Below, one piece after another: positions 23,091 through 34,520 of a stretch of 64,000 bases of DNA. Each line of letters starts with the position of its first letter. The stretch's first letter is position 1. Below the pieces are notes generated by a model. It made no database searches and was not told the DNA's origin. It saw only the letters and a program-made list of their open reading frames with translations. The translations under genes and the position numbers were made by a program. This DNA is from Blasia pusilla (Eukaryota; Marchantiophyta; Marchantiopsida; Blasiales), in contig CM114273.1 in NCBI GenBank assembly GCA_050084515.1, positions 34,348,001-34,412,000 on the forward strand. Direction: 5' to 3'.

Positions 23091-26000
23091 CTAAGAACCC
23101 AACACACAGAATTTTTGGCTGTCAGTTACAGGCTGACAGTTTCCTCTACAACAATCGGTTCCCTCGGGGCACTTCAGGCCACAACGGCCACAGTTGAGGA
23201 AGTCACTCGCCACCTTCGTGCATTTTCCATTCCCGCAACATTGGAGGTCTGGAGAGTCCGGACAGCTCGTGGGGTCGCATTGCTTACATTCTTCTGGCTT
23301 CTTGCAGATTCCGTCGCAACACTTCTCTCCATAGGGGCATCGTAGATTGCACTTACCACAGTTTTGAGGGTCCGTCAACAAATTGTTGCAGAAGTCAGGT
23401 CCACTGCAACAATTGTAGTCGACGGGACACGGAGGGTCACACACCCGTCGACAGTTCTCCGGGTCCTGGCAGTTCCCATTTTCACAACAACTGCCCCTTC
23501 CACAGTTTGCACCACATTTGCCACAGTTCAGAGGATCATCCAACAGATTTACGCAGGTGCCATCGCAACATGTCTGACCCTCCGGGCAGTCTGCACCGCA
23601 CTTGCCACACTTCAGAGCATCGACAGAATTGACACAACTCCCATTGCAACATGTGAAGCCCCGGGGGCAGAATGGACCACATTCGCTACACTGTTGATCC
23701 ACCAAACTAACGCAAATTCCATTACAACATGTGAAGCCTTCCGGGCAGAAGATGCCACACTTCCCACAGTTCAAAAGATCCTCCTCCAGATTCACGCAAG
23801 ATCCGCTGCAACATGTGAGGCCTTTGGGGCAGCTTATGCCGCACTTGCCACAGTTCACAGAATCATTCCCCAATTCCACGCAAGCTCCGTTGCAACAAGT
23901 GAAGCCTTCGGGGCACCTTACGCCGCACTTGCCACAGTTCACAGGATCATCCCGCAATTCCACGCAAGCTCCGTTGCAACAAGTGAATCCTTCGGGGCAC
24001 CTTACGCCGCACTTGCCACAGTTCACAGGATCATCCCGCAATTCCACGCAAGCTCCGTTGCAACAAGTGAAGCCATCTGCACATCTTATGCGATCGCATA
24101 AATTGCCGCAGCCTGGAGGCAAATCCACCAGATTGACGCAACCTCCGTTGCAACATGTGGAGCCTTCGGGGCACCTGACGCCGCACTTGCCACAGTTCAC
24201 AGGATCATCCCGCAATTCCACGCAAGTTCCGTTGCAACAAGTGAAGCCATCCGCACATCTTATGCGATCGCATAAATTGCCGCAGCCTGGAGGCAAATCC
24301 ACCAGATTGACGCAACCTCCGTTGCAACATGTGAAGCCTTCGGGGCACCTGACGCCGCACTTGCCACAGTTCACAGGATCATCCCGCAATTCCACGCAAG
24401 TTCCGTTGCAACAAGTGAAGCCATCCGCACATCTTATGCGATCGCATAAATTGCCGCAGCCTGGAGGCAAATCCACCAAATTGACGCAACCTCCGTTGCA
24501 ACATGTGAAGCCTTCGGGGCACCTTACGCCGCACTTGCCGCAGTTCACAGGATCATCCCGCAATTCCACGCAAGCTCCGTTGCAACAAGTGAAGCCATCC
24601 GCACATCTTATGCGATCGCATAAATTGCCGCAGCCTGGAGGCAAATCCACCAGATTGACGCAACCTCCGTTGCAACATGTGAAGCCTTCGGGGCACCTTA
24701 CGCCGCACACTTGCCACAGTTCACAGGATCATCCCGCAATTCCACGCAAGCTCCGTTGCAACAAGTGAAGCCATCCGCACATCTTATGCGATCGCATAAA
24801 TTGCCGCAGCCTGGAGGCAAATCCACCAGATTGACGCAACCTCCGTTGCAACATGTGAAGCCTTCGGGGCACCTTACGCCGCACTTGCCACAGTTCACAG
24901 GATCATCCGCAATTCCACGCAAGCTCCGTTGCAACAAGTGAAGCCATCCGCACATCTTATGCGATCGCATAAATTGCCGCAGCCTGGAGGCAAATCCACC
25001 AGATTGACGCAACCTCCGTTGCAACATGTGAAGCCTTCGGGGCACCTTACGCCGCACTTGCCACAGTTCACAGGATCATCCCGCAATTCCACGCAAGCTC
25101 CGTTGCAACAAGTGAAGCCATCCGCACATCTTATGCGATCGCATAAATTGCCGCAGCCTGGAGGCAAATCCACCAGATTGACGCAACCTCCGTTGCAACA
25201 TGTGAAGCCTTTGGGGCACCTGACGCCGCACTTGCCACAGTTCACAGGATCATCCCGCAATTCCACGCAAGTTCCGTTGCAACAAGTGAAGCCATCCGCA
25301 CATTTTATGCGATCGCATAAATTGCCGCAGCCTGGAGGCAAATCCACCAGATTGACGCAACCTCCGTTGCAACATTTGAAGCCTTCGGGGCACCTTACGC
25401 CGCACTTGCCACAGTTCACAGGATCATCCCGCAATTCCACGCAAGCTCCGTTGCAACAAGTGAAGCCATCTGCACATCTTATGCGATCGCATAAATTGCC
25501 GCAGTTTGGAGGCAAGTCCACCGCACTCACACAACTTCCGTCACAACATGTGAAGCCTTCGGGGCAACTAACGCCGCACTTGCCACAATTTAGAGGATCA
25601 TCCCCCAATCCCACGCAAGCTCCGTTGCAACAAATGAAACCTTCTGCGCAACTGATGCGATCGCACGAATTGCCGCAGTTTGGAGGCAAGTCCACCAGAC
25701 TCACGCACCTTCCGTCGCAACATGTGAAGCCTTTGGGGCAGGTTGCGCCGCACTTGCCACAATTGAGAGGATGATCCACAAGATTCACGCAAGCTCCGTT
25801 ACAACATGTGGTGCCCTCGATGCACAGTATGCGATCGCATATATTGGTGCAGTCTTGAGGTTTATCCACCAAATTGACACATGCCCCGTTACAACATGTG
25901 AAGCTCTCTGGGCATTTGTTGCCAAGCTTGCCACAGTTCAGAGGATCATCTAGTAGATTCAGGCATGTCCCATCGTAGCATACGTAGCCATCAGGACAAC

Positions 26001-26334
26001 TAATACCGCACTTTCCGCAGTTGAGAGGATCCTTCGTCAAACTCTTGCAACTCTTGTTGCAACATGTGTAGCCTTCGGGGCACGTAACCTTCAAACCACA
26101 CTCTCCACAGTTGATAGGACACTGCTCAACGCAGCAAGTAGCTTTAGCGGGATCTCCAGTCCCATCCAGGCAAAGATCCAAGCAATTAGAATCCGTCACG
26201 AGTGACCTCCGTCTCGAGCTCAAGCCTACGTCAGTTTCCAGATCATCAAATAGTTCGATTTCAGAATCTCCAGCCACCGCAATCATCAGAGCCGCGACGA
26301 CCACGACCCAAAATGTAAGCACTCGAATCATCAT
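23091..26334 (-). pseudogene. STIG1-repeat secreted protein B, coding frame broken twice
   Basis: Paralogue of gene A: near-identical signal peptide, same acidic linker, same C-terminal modules, and a stop at 23091. In the middle lies an array of a 58-residue double module, one half with Asp-Asp-Pro-Val-Asn-Cys-Gly-Lys-Cys-Gly and the other with Leu-Pro-Pro-Gly-Cys-Gly-Asn-Leu-Cys-Asp. The Cys-rich reading occupies three frames in turn: 26334 to about 24907, then to about 24714, then to 23091. The breaks are a lost C at about 24907 (catccgc where all other units read catcccgc) and an extra AC at about 24712. Both lie in adjacent near-identical repeats, so they may be real mutations or assembly/base-calling errors; if errors, the protein would be about 1080 residues. 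Role as for A: extracellular disulphide-rich repeat protein, ligand unknown. Confidence 0.75.
24090..25838 (-). repeat. 174-bp coding tandem repeat (double STIG1 module), 11 units
   Basis: The palindromic octamer gcgatcgc marks each unit and starts at 24090, 24264, 24438, 24612, 24788, 24961, 25135, 25309, 25483, 25657 and 25831. All spacings are 174 bp except 176 (24612 to 24788) and 173 (24788 to 24961), which are the two frameshifts. Units between 24090 and 25309 are almost identical; those from 25483 upward are more diverged, pointing to recent expansion in the central part. Confidence 0.93.
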
Positions 26335-26823
26335 GATCCCACAACGATAACCCCAGATTAAATTCTCAAAAGAACGCCGACTCGTGTGCGCGATGTGTCT
26401 CTTAGATCTCTAGCCGCATATAGCTTCAAAACTCCTAAATTCTTTCCAAACAGTCGCAGCACTCCGCCTATATGCCTGCACTAGTCATCTCTACCCTCCT
26501 CATATCCGTCAAGACTAGACTCGACTCGTGGATCACAAGACACTTCTCTGTCTCCTCTATGTTTCGACACATCTTCTTCACATAGTTGAGATGTATCCGG
26601 ACTGGACCTACTGATCTACCCGTCAAGTGAACATAAGTAATAGTGCTTGCAATTCATGAACACCTGCTTTGGATATTGACTCTAGCACTCCGGAACTTAT
26701 GTTACTCATCTTATCGATCTAGTTACGATCATAGTAATGACTTTTAGGACTTGGAACGTGAATCGTTCGCACTCAGTCTACTTGTGCTGCTGCACATACT
26801 TTGTACGTTGTGCGCACCAACTT
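26335..26823 (-). promoter_or_regulatory. Promoter and 5' UTR region of STIG1 gene B
   Basis: Matches 10714-11180 upstream of gene A: same start context, a minus-strand TATA-like cataTAGgcgg string at about 26466-26476, the 'cccgtcaagtgaa' block, 'acgtgaatcgtt' and the terminal identical 20-mer at 26803-26822. Co-regulation of A and B is inferred, not shown. Confidence 0.55.
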
Positions 26824-28256
26824 TATGCATGATTAGTAAGAACCAGTACAATAGAAACGTACTTGAAGGTACAAGATCGATGGAGGGGCCTCGAGGGAGA
26901 TGATCCACAAGAATCCTTCATTTTCCCCACTTTCGAATGCGCTTTAACTATAAAATCTTTGACTTCTTTCCAATTAAGATTAGTGTGACAACTGGTCCTA
27001 TTTTAATTTCAATATTGAAATCCTTAATGTCCTCGTTAATTTCCCAGGTGATCGTGAGCAGTGAAAAGTTAGAAAAAGAAGTCGTAAAGCAAAACTTGAC
27101 TATCTTTCCAGCTTGGAGATTCGAATCTCTTCCAGATAGAAAAGAGATGTGCTTCGAACTTTCTACTTCACTGTTTCAAGACATGGCCACAAAGGGCTAA
27201 GAATTTATATAATGTGGGGAGATATGTCTAATTTTTTTGTCTCTAGTGATCATATCGAGAGAGACTTCCTCTTCAAAGAACATAACCTCTCACAGTTTGG
27301 TCCCCATGTTGGTCACTTTCCATCAACATTAGAATGGAACATCTCCATTCTAATGTCAAAGGGCTTATGTCCAAGTTCAACTTGAATCTAACCCTTCAAC
27401 GTCTAGTCTACTGTGCTCTTCACGCATTCCATCTACCACACCAAGCATAGCAAATACCCGCTACTTCAACCACTTTAAATCAAAGCAATTCACCATACTC
27501 ACCAGTTGGTAGGGATTTATTGGTGTTGAGAAAAAAACTATATTACACTCTAAATAAAATGGGTCGGCAAGGCTCCAGACACATTAATTTGCTAAGGAAA
27601 GTATCATATAATTGAGACATATGAAAGCCCGTTAATCGAAGATATTACAAAATTTGGCCTCTTTTAGGCTCTTTTTACAAGGTGATAGTCTAGAGAAAAT
27701 CCTTAGGACTTAGCCTCAAATGATGTTATTTTTGAAACATCATTTAATGCAAGTTCACTTCTTTAGAATTTTCAGTTTTTTTCAACGTCTCGGACTAGTA
27801 TAAGCAAGAGGCATCCTAGCGTCAAAACTTACATCAACACTTGTCTAATTCTTTTTGTACTTAAACACCCTTCACACCTTTACATGAGTAACTAACATTG
27901 CGGCCAATCTCTAATGACCTGATAAGCTTTCCTTTCAAAAACACTACTCTGGTTGACCAGGAAACCATTGTTAATTTCTAATTCCACCAAAGATACAAGA
28001 AGAAAATGACGTAAGTTGGAGTAGAGAGATTCTAAACACGATCTCTCCTTATGAACCTAGAGTTATTAGTCCTATCTTCAAAGAGGCCACTTGTAAAATG
28101 ATAAGAGTGACGTTTAGTCAATGGATGTGATTGTTTCAAAGTCTCAAACCACTACTAGGAAGAGATTATAAGGAGGCACAAGAGCACAACACTATCTCCA
28201 TCTTCTTCTTTTTCTAGCATTCAATCGAAGCACTCTATTGACTTGGATGATACATA

Positions 28257-28304
28257 TTTTGGCTTTCAGGAGTGTGCGGATCCACAGACTCCTGAAAGCC
28301 AAAA
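28257..28304. repeat. Perfect 17-bp hairpin with structured loop
   Basis: Arms 28257-28273 (ttttggctttcaggagt) and 28288-28304 are exact reverse complements. The 14-base spacer contains the palindrome ggatcc, so the stem could extend with a small bulge. Nothing coding surrounds it. Confidence 0.85.
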
Positions 28305-28400
28305 CAGGTATCGGACGCAAAGAGTGGGCGTTGAGGCCAGGGCTAGGAAAGTTTATTTTAGTCCCTCAGATTTTTCCCTGGAGTTTCATAGTCCCCATTT

Positions 28401-28600
28401 TTATTATCCGCTGGATAATAACTCTGTCGAGCGGAAAACAACTCTCTCCCGTATGTTCTAACGAGACTTTTTTCCCTCCGTTTTACGTACAATTTCAGTT
28501 TTATTATCCGCTGGACAATACCTCTGTCGAGCGGAAAACAATTCTCTCCCTTCTCTATTAATGGGACTCTTTTCCCTCCGTTTACTTACAGAACTTGAAC
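28401..28600. repeat. 100-bp tandem duplication
   Basis: Two units start at 28401 and 28501 with ttattatccgctgga, share tctgtcgagcggaaaaca and a ctctccc/ttccctccgttt pattern, and differ at roughly one base in seven. No coding potential is evident. Confidence 0.8.
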
Positions 28601-29508
28601 CTCTACTAGTTCTATCTCCAAATATCAACTCCTTTCGTGAATTCCGATACAGTCCAAACTGAATTTTTGAAATTTTGAGAAAGAATGCCCAACGTGTCCG
28701 ACCTTGGTTCGGACTGCCCACTCAGTTAGCACTTAAATGAAATCTGAGCAAAGAAGAGTCAACACTAAACCTTGAACATGCCCTTATCTTATCACCCACT
28801 TCCTATCGTTTTTTGTCTCGATGAAGTTGGGGGCTGTTCGGACCCCTTAAGCTTAAAAACAAACGAAGTCCTCCAGTCGGTTCCTATATGTTTCGGTCGG
28901 AACTGGATAAGTGACTGGAGCAGTTGATACACGTATATTTAACTTTGTCTCATTCTCACCGAATTTCTTCGGTCACTTTCTAATTCCGTGTGGATAATGT
29001 AGCGCGAAGAGAAATTCGATGTAGACACGTGCCTTTTGAAATAACTTGAGGTATGATCATCCACGACTCTGCATGGATCTCAAATGGTGGCGACTACGTT
29101 TAGGCTACTTTTCTTTTCAAAACCGGTACTTTTCAGTAAATTACCAAAACCGAGGACTTAAATTTATGTTTTCAGTCAACCGGAAATTCAGAAATGGAGA
29201 TGACCTGGCGAGCGGAAGTCTCATCTGGCCAGGTCAACACGTAACCGTGGCGCATGACACTAATAACGTAATGATCGTGTTCAGAATATATCTAGATGTA
29301 AGTAGGGATGTACTCCCCGACACCTAATCCCGGTTTTAGGGTCTAGGCACAGCTTGTAGTCTCCCTCGGCCTCGTCGTCAAGAGCTCCGCTCTTGCTCGC
29401 TTTGAATGAGAGTCCATGGGAAACTTTAAGGTAGGTATCTTTCTTTGACAAAACGGCACTTACAATGTGATCCTGAGGATTGGTGGCAAAAATGGACTGT
29501 TTTAAGGG

Positions 29509-29572
29509 AATCCTCAGAATCACAAAACGGCACTTACAAACGTGCCCTAAAATGCCTTTGATTCTGAGGATT
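29509..29572. repeat. 13-bp inverted repeat with direct-repeat neighbour
   Basis: aatcctcagaatc (29509-29521) and its exact reverse complement (29560-29572) are 38 bases apart. In the same place caaaacggcacttacaa occurs twice (about 29450 and 29523). This looks like a small scrambled repeat element. Confidence 0.6.
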
Positions 29573-31538
29573 AGGGGATGCCTCAGCCCCTGGGGTTGTG
29601 GACTAGACTGTTTACGGGAGAGTTACTAATTCTAACTAACATCTACCCTTTGTCTACTAACATGTGAATGACAAATGTTGCTAAAATAATCACTCATGAG
29701 CTTCAAAACAGAACCTCAACCACACCCCTTCCGTTTGTTATTTTCCCGATCAATAGTATTGATCGTCCGTCCGATCCAGCAACAAGTTTGGCCTTGCAAC
29801 GAGGATGCTACGTACTCTACAAAGAACATAGCTTGATGTGGAGATATCTTACACCTCAACCTCTTCTCTCCGATCTCGCGGAACCAAACCATTCCGAGAT
29901 CCTTCTCCCCACCACCCACTTCCCCACCACTGCCCACTCTCAGTGCTGGACTCTAAATTCCCAGCTGAAGCGTCCGATCCACACCCAAATCTTCAATGTC
30001 AGCTGGACTCCTTCTTCGCTTTCAACTCAGCTCTGCGCCACCGCCATGTTCGCTCTAATCGATCGCCTTCTTTTTTTTGCACATGGCTCCTACTCATGCT
30101 CCCAGCTCTGATCGGAGCGCTCCGCCCTCGGAGTTGGATATGACGAGTCGGCGACCAGGAGTGTAGCATGCTCATATGCTAATAAGATTTAGCAAGTTTT
30201 TCATCAATTTTCGTGTCATACCTTCAAACTCCGCAATTGCGCATTACGGACCCAATCCTTTCGTCAAAGCTGGTCGACCTAGGTTTGCTTGCCATCACCA
30301 CATAAGAACCGGTTGGGAAGGTACCGTTCTACCCGTTACCACCGGTTCAGGGGTGGATCTAGGTCTAGGAATGAAGCCGGGGCGATTAACCTAATGTTTT
30401 TACTCAGGGGGGAGATTGAGGCGCGCGTTCGCCGTAGGGGGGTGATTGAGTCGATGTTTGAGGACACGTCTTCAGTTTAGGTGGCCGAGTAACTGTCTTC
30501 GTCTGACCCCCGTGGGGCAGGATCTTGCTTATCGGGCGTGACCTGTTACAAATATGTGAATTATAGGATTGGCGGCTGCCGAAAATCTAAATTTAGACTT
30601 GCTTTTCTTTCTATGCTCATAATATAATCTAAAACACGTCATCATACGAGTGAATAATGAATGAAGTCCAATCATAGTGTAGTCGGAGTTTTGAGGGTTT
30701 GAGTCTTAGGTCTCATGCAACCACTTGCACCATATATGTGTAAATACATTTACAGGAATGGAGAAGGGAAGTGTGGAAAATGGGAGCGCACAGCCCCACT
30801 TTGAAATGATATGAACTAAAATAAGAAAATGACTTTGAAGTAGAAGCGGTTTACGAAAACTTGAACTACCAAACAGACCTGGTAAAGTATATCGAATGCT
30901 CTAATTAACTAAACGGAGCCTACGGTTACATTAATGGCCGAAGCATTCATGCGTGAATGGATCCTCTAATCCAATTAAAAGACATTGAAAAAACGTGAAG
31001 GTCCATTTCCTCTGAAGTCGTCTTTGGAGTGAACCTTTGGAGTGAACCAGCTCAAAAACGTCACCTGGAATCTAAAAACATCCCCTATCTCGCTTCTCCT
31101 GGCAACCCGATAATATTCAATGATCTCCATTTTAACATTCAAGATTAATTTCCATGCAAAAAGCTTCTGTTTTCAAAACTCGTCCGAAGTTGTATAGATC
31201 TCCTATCGATGGAGAAGAAATAGAGGACACTAACTTGAAATTAAATTTTCTGATTAATTATCATATATTTATAGGCCAGGATACATTATTCTAGTTGTAA
31301 CCCCCTCTTCGCATAGCCATATCTTCTACTCCAGACCTTCTCTGGGCAGTGGAAAGTGATATAAATCTATGATATATAGATTTGAAGCATTCTTATATGA
31401 CGAAGTGCAGCTGACTAGAACACCCTTCCGATTGACTCCGGGCAATATTAGAAGATTCTGGTGGCCCTCTGTAATCCTTACAATGGATATGTTTTCTTGT
31501 CAGATGTGCCTTATTCCTCTATGAATAGAGTGTTGAGA

Positions 31539-34376
31539 TCATGGAGATGTCTGGTTTCCTGAGCATCGACCGAATTTGCATGCAAACTCGCAGGATGTAT
31601 CGCATCTGCCACAGTTGAGAGGATCAGAGTTCAGATCCGCGCACACTCCATGACAACAGGTGAATCCTCCAGTGCATGCACACAAATCAGGACATGCAGT
31701 GCTATTTCTACAGACGCCGTTGCAGCACAACGATTTGTCGGGGCACTTCAGACCGCACTTGCCACAGTTGAGTGGATCCTCCCTCACATTCACACACTTC
31801 TTCCCGCAACAGACGAACCCAGTGGGGCACCCGCCTTCACACTCCTGAGGGAGAGCTGAACATGCCCCTGGAGGCGTGCAGGTGCCATTACAGCATGCGA
31901 GACCAGTCCCACACGTCTGCGCACCGCATAGTCCGACTTGGGTACAGTTGAGAAAAATGGGAGACGTCACATCGAAGCATTTTCCATCGCAGCATCCAAG
32001 TCCCACCGGGCACCTAACATTGTCGCATCCCCTACATTCGGCCGCAAGGGTACATTTTCCATTGCAGCAGATCTTCCCCTCACTGCACGCTGTACCACAC
32101 TTGCCACAGTTTAGCGGATCAAGGAGCAGGGCATCGGTCCTGACGCATTTATCCCCGCAACAATCGAATTCCGAAGGGCAAGGACGAGTGGAGTTGCAAA
32201 AGGAGAGCTCGCACTCGCCCGGCTTTGTACAATTCCCATTGCAACATATGGTTCCCACGGGGCACACCGAGCCTTCGACCTCGCACTTGTGCACGTCCAC
32301 ACATTCACTCGCAGGTTTGCACTTCCCATTGCAGCAGACCAGTCCCACGGCACACTTCTCCGGCCCACACGGTTCGAGCTCAACACAGTTCAGAAAATCC
32401 GGAGATGACGAATTCATACACTTCCCTCCACAGCAAACGAATCCCACAGGACATTTCACATTCGCACAAGTACGGCATTCCGTCGCAAGGGTGCAATTCC
32501 CTTTGCAGCAAATCTTCCCACCACCGCAAATCGTACCACACTTGCCACAGTTTAGCGGATCAAGGAGCAGGGCATCGGCCCCGACGCATTTATCCCCGCA
32601 ACAATCGAATCCCGAAGGGCAAGGACGAGTGGAGTTGCAAAAGGAGAGCTCGCACTCGCCCGGCTTTGTACAATTCCCATTGCAACATATGGTTCCCACG
32701 GGGCACACCGAGCCTTCGACCTCGCACTTTTGCACGTCCACACATTCACTCGCAGGTTTGCACTTCCCATTGCAGCAGACCAGTCCCACGGCACACTTCT
32801 CCGGCCCACACGGTTCGAGCTCAACACAGTTCAGAAAATCCGGAGATGACGAATTCATACACTTCCCTCCACAGCAAACGAATCCCACAGGACATTTCAC
32901 ATTCGCACAAGTACGGCATTCCGTCGCAAGGGTGCAATTCCCTTTGCAGCAAATCTTCCCACCACCGCAAATCGTACCACACTTGCCACAGTTTAGCGGA
33001 TCAAGGAGCAGGGCATCGGTCCGGACGCATTTATCCCCGCAACAATCGAATCCCGAAGGGCAAGGACGAGTGGAGTTGCAAAAGGAGAGCTCGCACTCGC
33101 CCGGCTTTGTACAATTCCCATTGCAACATATGGTTCCCACGGGGCACACCGAGCCGTCGAGCTTGCACTTCCGCACGTCCACACATTCACTCGCAGGTTT
33201 GCACGTCCCATTGCAGCAGACGAATCCCGCGGCACACTTCTTCGGCCCACACGGTTCGAGCTCAACACAGTTCAGAAAATCCGGAGATGACGAATTCATA
33301 CACTTCCCTCCACAGCAAACGAATCCCACAGGACATTTCACATTCGCACAAGTACGGCATTCCGTCGCAAGGGTGCAATTCCCTTTGCAGCAAATCTTCC
33401 CACCACCGCAAATCGTACCACACTTGCCACAGTTTAGCGGATCAAGGAGCAGGGCATCGGTCCGGACGCATTTATCCCCGCAACAATCGAATCCCGAAGG
33501 GCAAGGACGAGTGGAGTTGCAAAAGGAGAGCTCGCACTCGCCCGGCTTTGTACAATTCCCATTGCAACATATGGTTCCCACGGGGCACAGCGAGCCGTCG
33601 AGCTTGCACTTCCGCACGTCCACACATTCACTCGCAGGTTTGCACGTCCCATTGCAGCAGACGAATCCCGCGGCACACTTCTTCGGCCCACACGGTTCGA
33701 GCTCAACACAGTTCAGAAAATCCGGAGATGACGAATTCATACACTTCCCTCCACAGCAAACGAATCCCACAGGACATTTCACATTCGCACAAGTGCGGCA
33801 TTCCGTTGCAAGGGTGCAATTCCCTTTGCAGCAAATCTTCCCACCACCGCAAATCGTACCACACTTGCCACAGTTCAGAGAATCTGTCAACGTCGCGTGC
33901 ATGGGCAGACATTTCCCGTCACAACAATGACTTCCCAAGGGACAAGTACTACTATTCAGCGAGTCGCATTGCAGCAGCTTACAATCACTCGGCTTTTTGC
34001 AGGTACCGCTGCAGCAAATGGTTCCAAAGGGACACCTTGTACCGCACTTGCCACATTTGGAACGAATTGCTAACGTTTTCGGCCTCGTACAGTTCCCACC
34101 GCAACAATCCGGTTTATGCGCGGGGCATCTTGCGCCGCATTTTCCGCAGTTGTTCGGATCAATTTGTTTGTCGACACAACTATTCGAGCAGCAAGAGGTG
34201 CCTTTGACACACAACAGAGTACAAGGAGATTCGAGAACGGATCTGAATCTGAAATCTATATCGCCTCCGAATTCATCGTCTACTTCCGTCTCCGAAGACT
34301 CTGCAAGGACCGTTACAGCAAATATGACTGCCGTCGCCGCGAACACCAACAACAGACTTTTATAACTCATCGCCAT
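31539..34376 (-). CDS. STIG1-repeat secreted protein C
   Basis: Single-exon frame of 945 codons when started at the Met at 34374-34376. The frame is open back to 34475, but this Met directly precedes a good signal peptide (residues 1 to about 25, Leu/Val/Phe/Ala-rich, ending Val-Leu-Ala). An acidic linker follows, then a STIG1-type Cys array. Modules are more varied than in A and B: besides Asp-Pro-Leu-Asn-Cys-Gly-Lys-Cys-Gly there are Cys-Cys-x-Gly-x-Cys units joined by Lys-Pro-Ala-Ser-Glu-Cys and Pro-Gly-Glu-Cys links. Four copies of a 147-residue block fill the centre. Sequons Asn-Cys-Thr, Asn-Gly-Thr and Asn-Ser-Ser recur, so heavy N-glycosylation is likely. The reading is uninterrupted despite the repeats, which suggests a functional gene. 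Likely extracellular; partner unknown. Confidence 0.83.
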   Translation of the reverse strand: MAMSYKSLLLVFAATAVIFAVTVLAESSETEVDDEFGGDIDFRFRSVLESPCTLLCVKGTSCCSNSCVDKQIDPNNCGKCGARCPAHKPDCCGGNCTRPKTLAIRSKCGKCGTRCPFGTICCSGTCKKPSDCKLLQCDSLNSSTCPLGSHCCDGKCLPMHATLTDSLNCGKCGTICGGGKICCKGNCTLATECRTCANVKCPVGFVCCGGKCMNSSSPDFLNCVELEPCGPKKCAAGFVCCNGTCKPASECVDVRKCKLDGSLCPVGTICCNGNCTKPGECELSFCNSTRPCPSGFDCCGDKCVRTDALLLDPLNCGKCGTICGGGKICCKGNCTLATECRTCANVKCPVGFVCCGGKCMNSSSPDFLNCVELEPCGPKKCAAGFVCCNGTCKPASECVDVRKCKLDGSVCPVGTICCNGNCTKPGECELSFCNSTRPCPSGFDCCGDKCVRTDALLLDPLNCGKCGTICGGGKICCKGNCTLATECRTCANVKCPVGFVCCGGKCMNSSSPDFLNCVELEPCGPEKCAVGLVCCNGKCKPASECVDVQKCEVEGSVCPVGTICCNGNCTKPGECELSFCNSTRPCPSGFDCCGDKCVGADALLLDPLNCGKCGTICGGGKICCKGNCTLATECRTCANVKCPVGFVCCGGKCMNSSSPDFLNCVELEPCGPEKCAVGLVCCNGKCKPASECVDVHKCEVEGSVCPVGTICCNGNCTKPGECELSFCNSTRPCPSEFDCCGDKCVRTDALLLDPLNCGKCGTACSEGKICCNGKCTLAAECRGCDNVRCPVGLGCCDGKCFDVTSPIFLNCTQVGLCGAQTCGTGLACCNGTCTPPGACSALPQECEGGCPTGFVCCGKKCVNVREDPLNCGKCGLKCPDKSLCCNGVCRNSTACPDLCACTGGFTCCHGVCADLNSDPLNCGRCDTSCEFACKFGRCSGNQTSP
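32111..33874 (-). repeat. 441-bp coding tandem repeat, four units, in gene C
   Basis: Four consecutive 441-bp units (147 codons each) start at 32111, 32552, 32993 and 33434. They are almost identical, differing at a few scattered codons (for example cttttg/cttccg near the Val-Cys-Pro segment). The multiple-of-three length keeps the frame open. The pattern suggests recent unequal crossing-over or conversion. Confidence 0.93.
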
Positions 34377-34520
34377 ATAGTAATTCGACGACGAGGCTGC
34401 ACGTATATATATATAAACTGCAGTCACTACGGCTCCACACCGTGTTTGGAAACCGGACTCCCTTTGAGCTCCCAAAGTCTCTTCTTCATTCAGGGAGCAG
34501 TCCCGGCCTTATATAGTGAT
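34377..34520 (-). promoter_or_regulatory. Core promoter of STIG1 gene C
   Basis: On the minus strand a good plant TATA box (ctatataagg, 34508-34517) lies about 135 bp before the chosen start codon, giving a predicted transcription start near 34480 and a 5' UTR of about 100 bases. A TA repeat at 34404-34416 is closer to the start codon. No homology to the A/B promoter block was noticed. Confidence 0.5.

Larger units (their letters stand above)
26824..31538. other. Intergenic region between STIG1 genes B and C, no gene recognised
   Basis: About 4.7 kb with no frame above 147 codons and no recognisable domain. Structured items are a strong hairpin (28257-28304), a 100-bp tandem duplication (28401-28600) and an inverted repeat (29509-29572). 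The last 200 bases before 31539 are presumably the 3' UTR of gene C. Confidence 0.5.

Noticed and set aside
24090-25838. CRISPR-like array
   Set aside because: Although regularly spaced, the units are coding tandem repeats without unique spacers, in a eukaryotic gene.
29668-30111. 147-codon frame between STIG1 genes B and C
   Set aside because: No signal peptide, domain or splice context was recognised, and its length is compatible with chance in this composition.
31876-34207. Very long antisense frames over STIG1 gene C (684 and 660 codons) and over genes A and B (427, 345 and 281 codons)
   Set aside because: They are produced by the repetitive Cys/Gly-rich coding sequence, which rarely has stop codons on the other strand. 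They lack recognisable domains or signal peptides, and their repeats mirror the sense modules.
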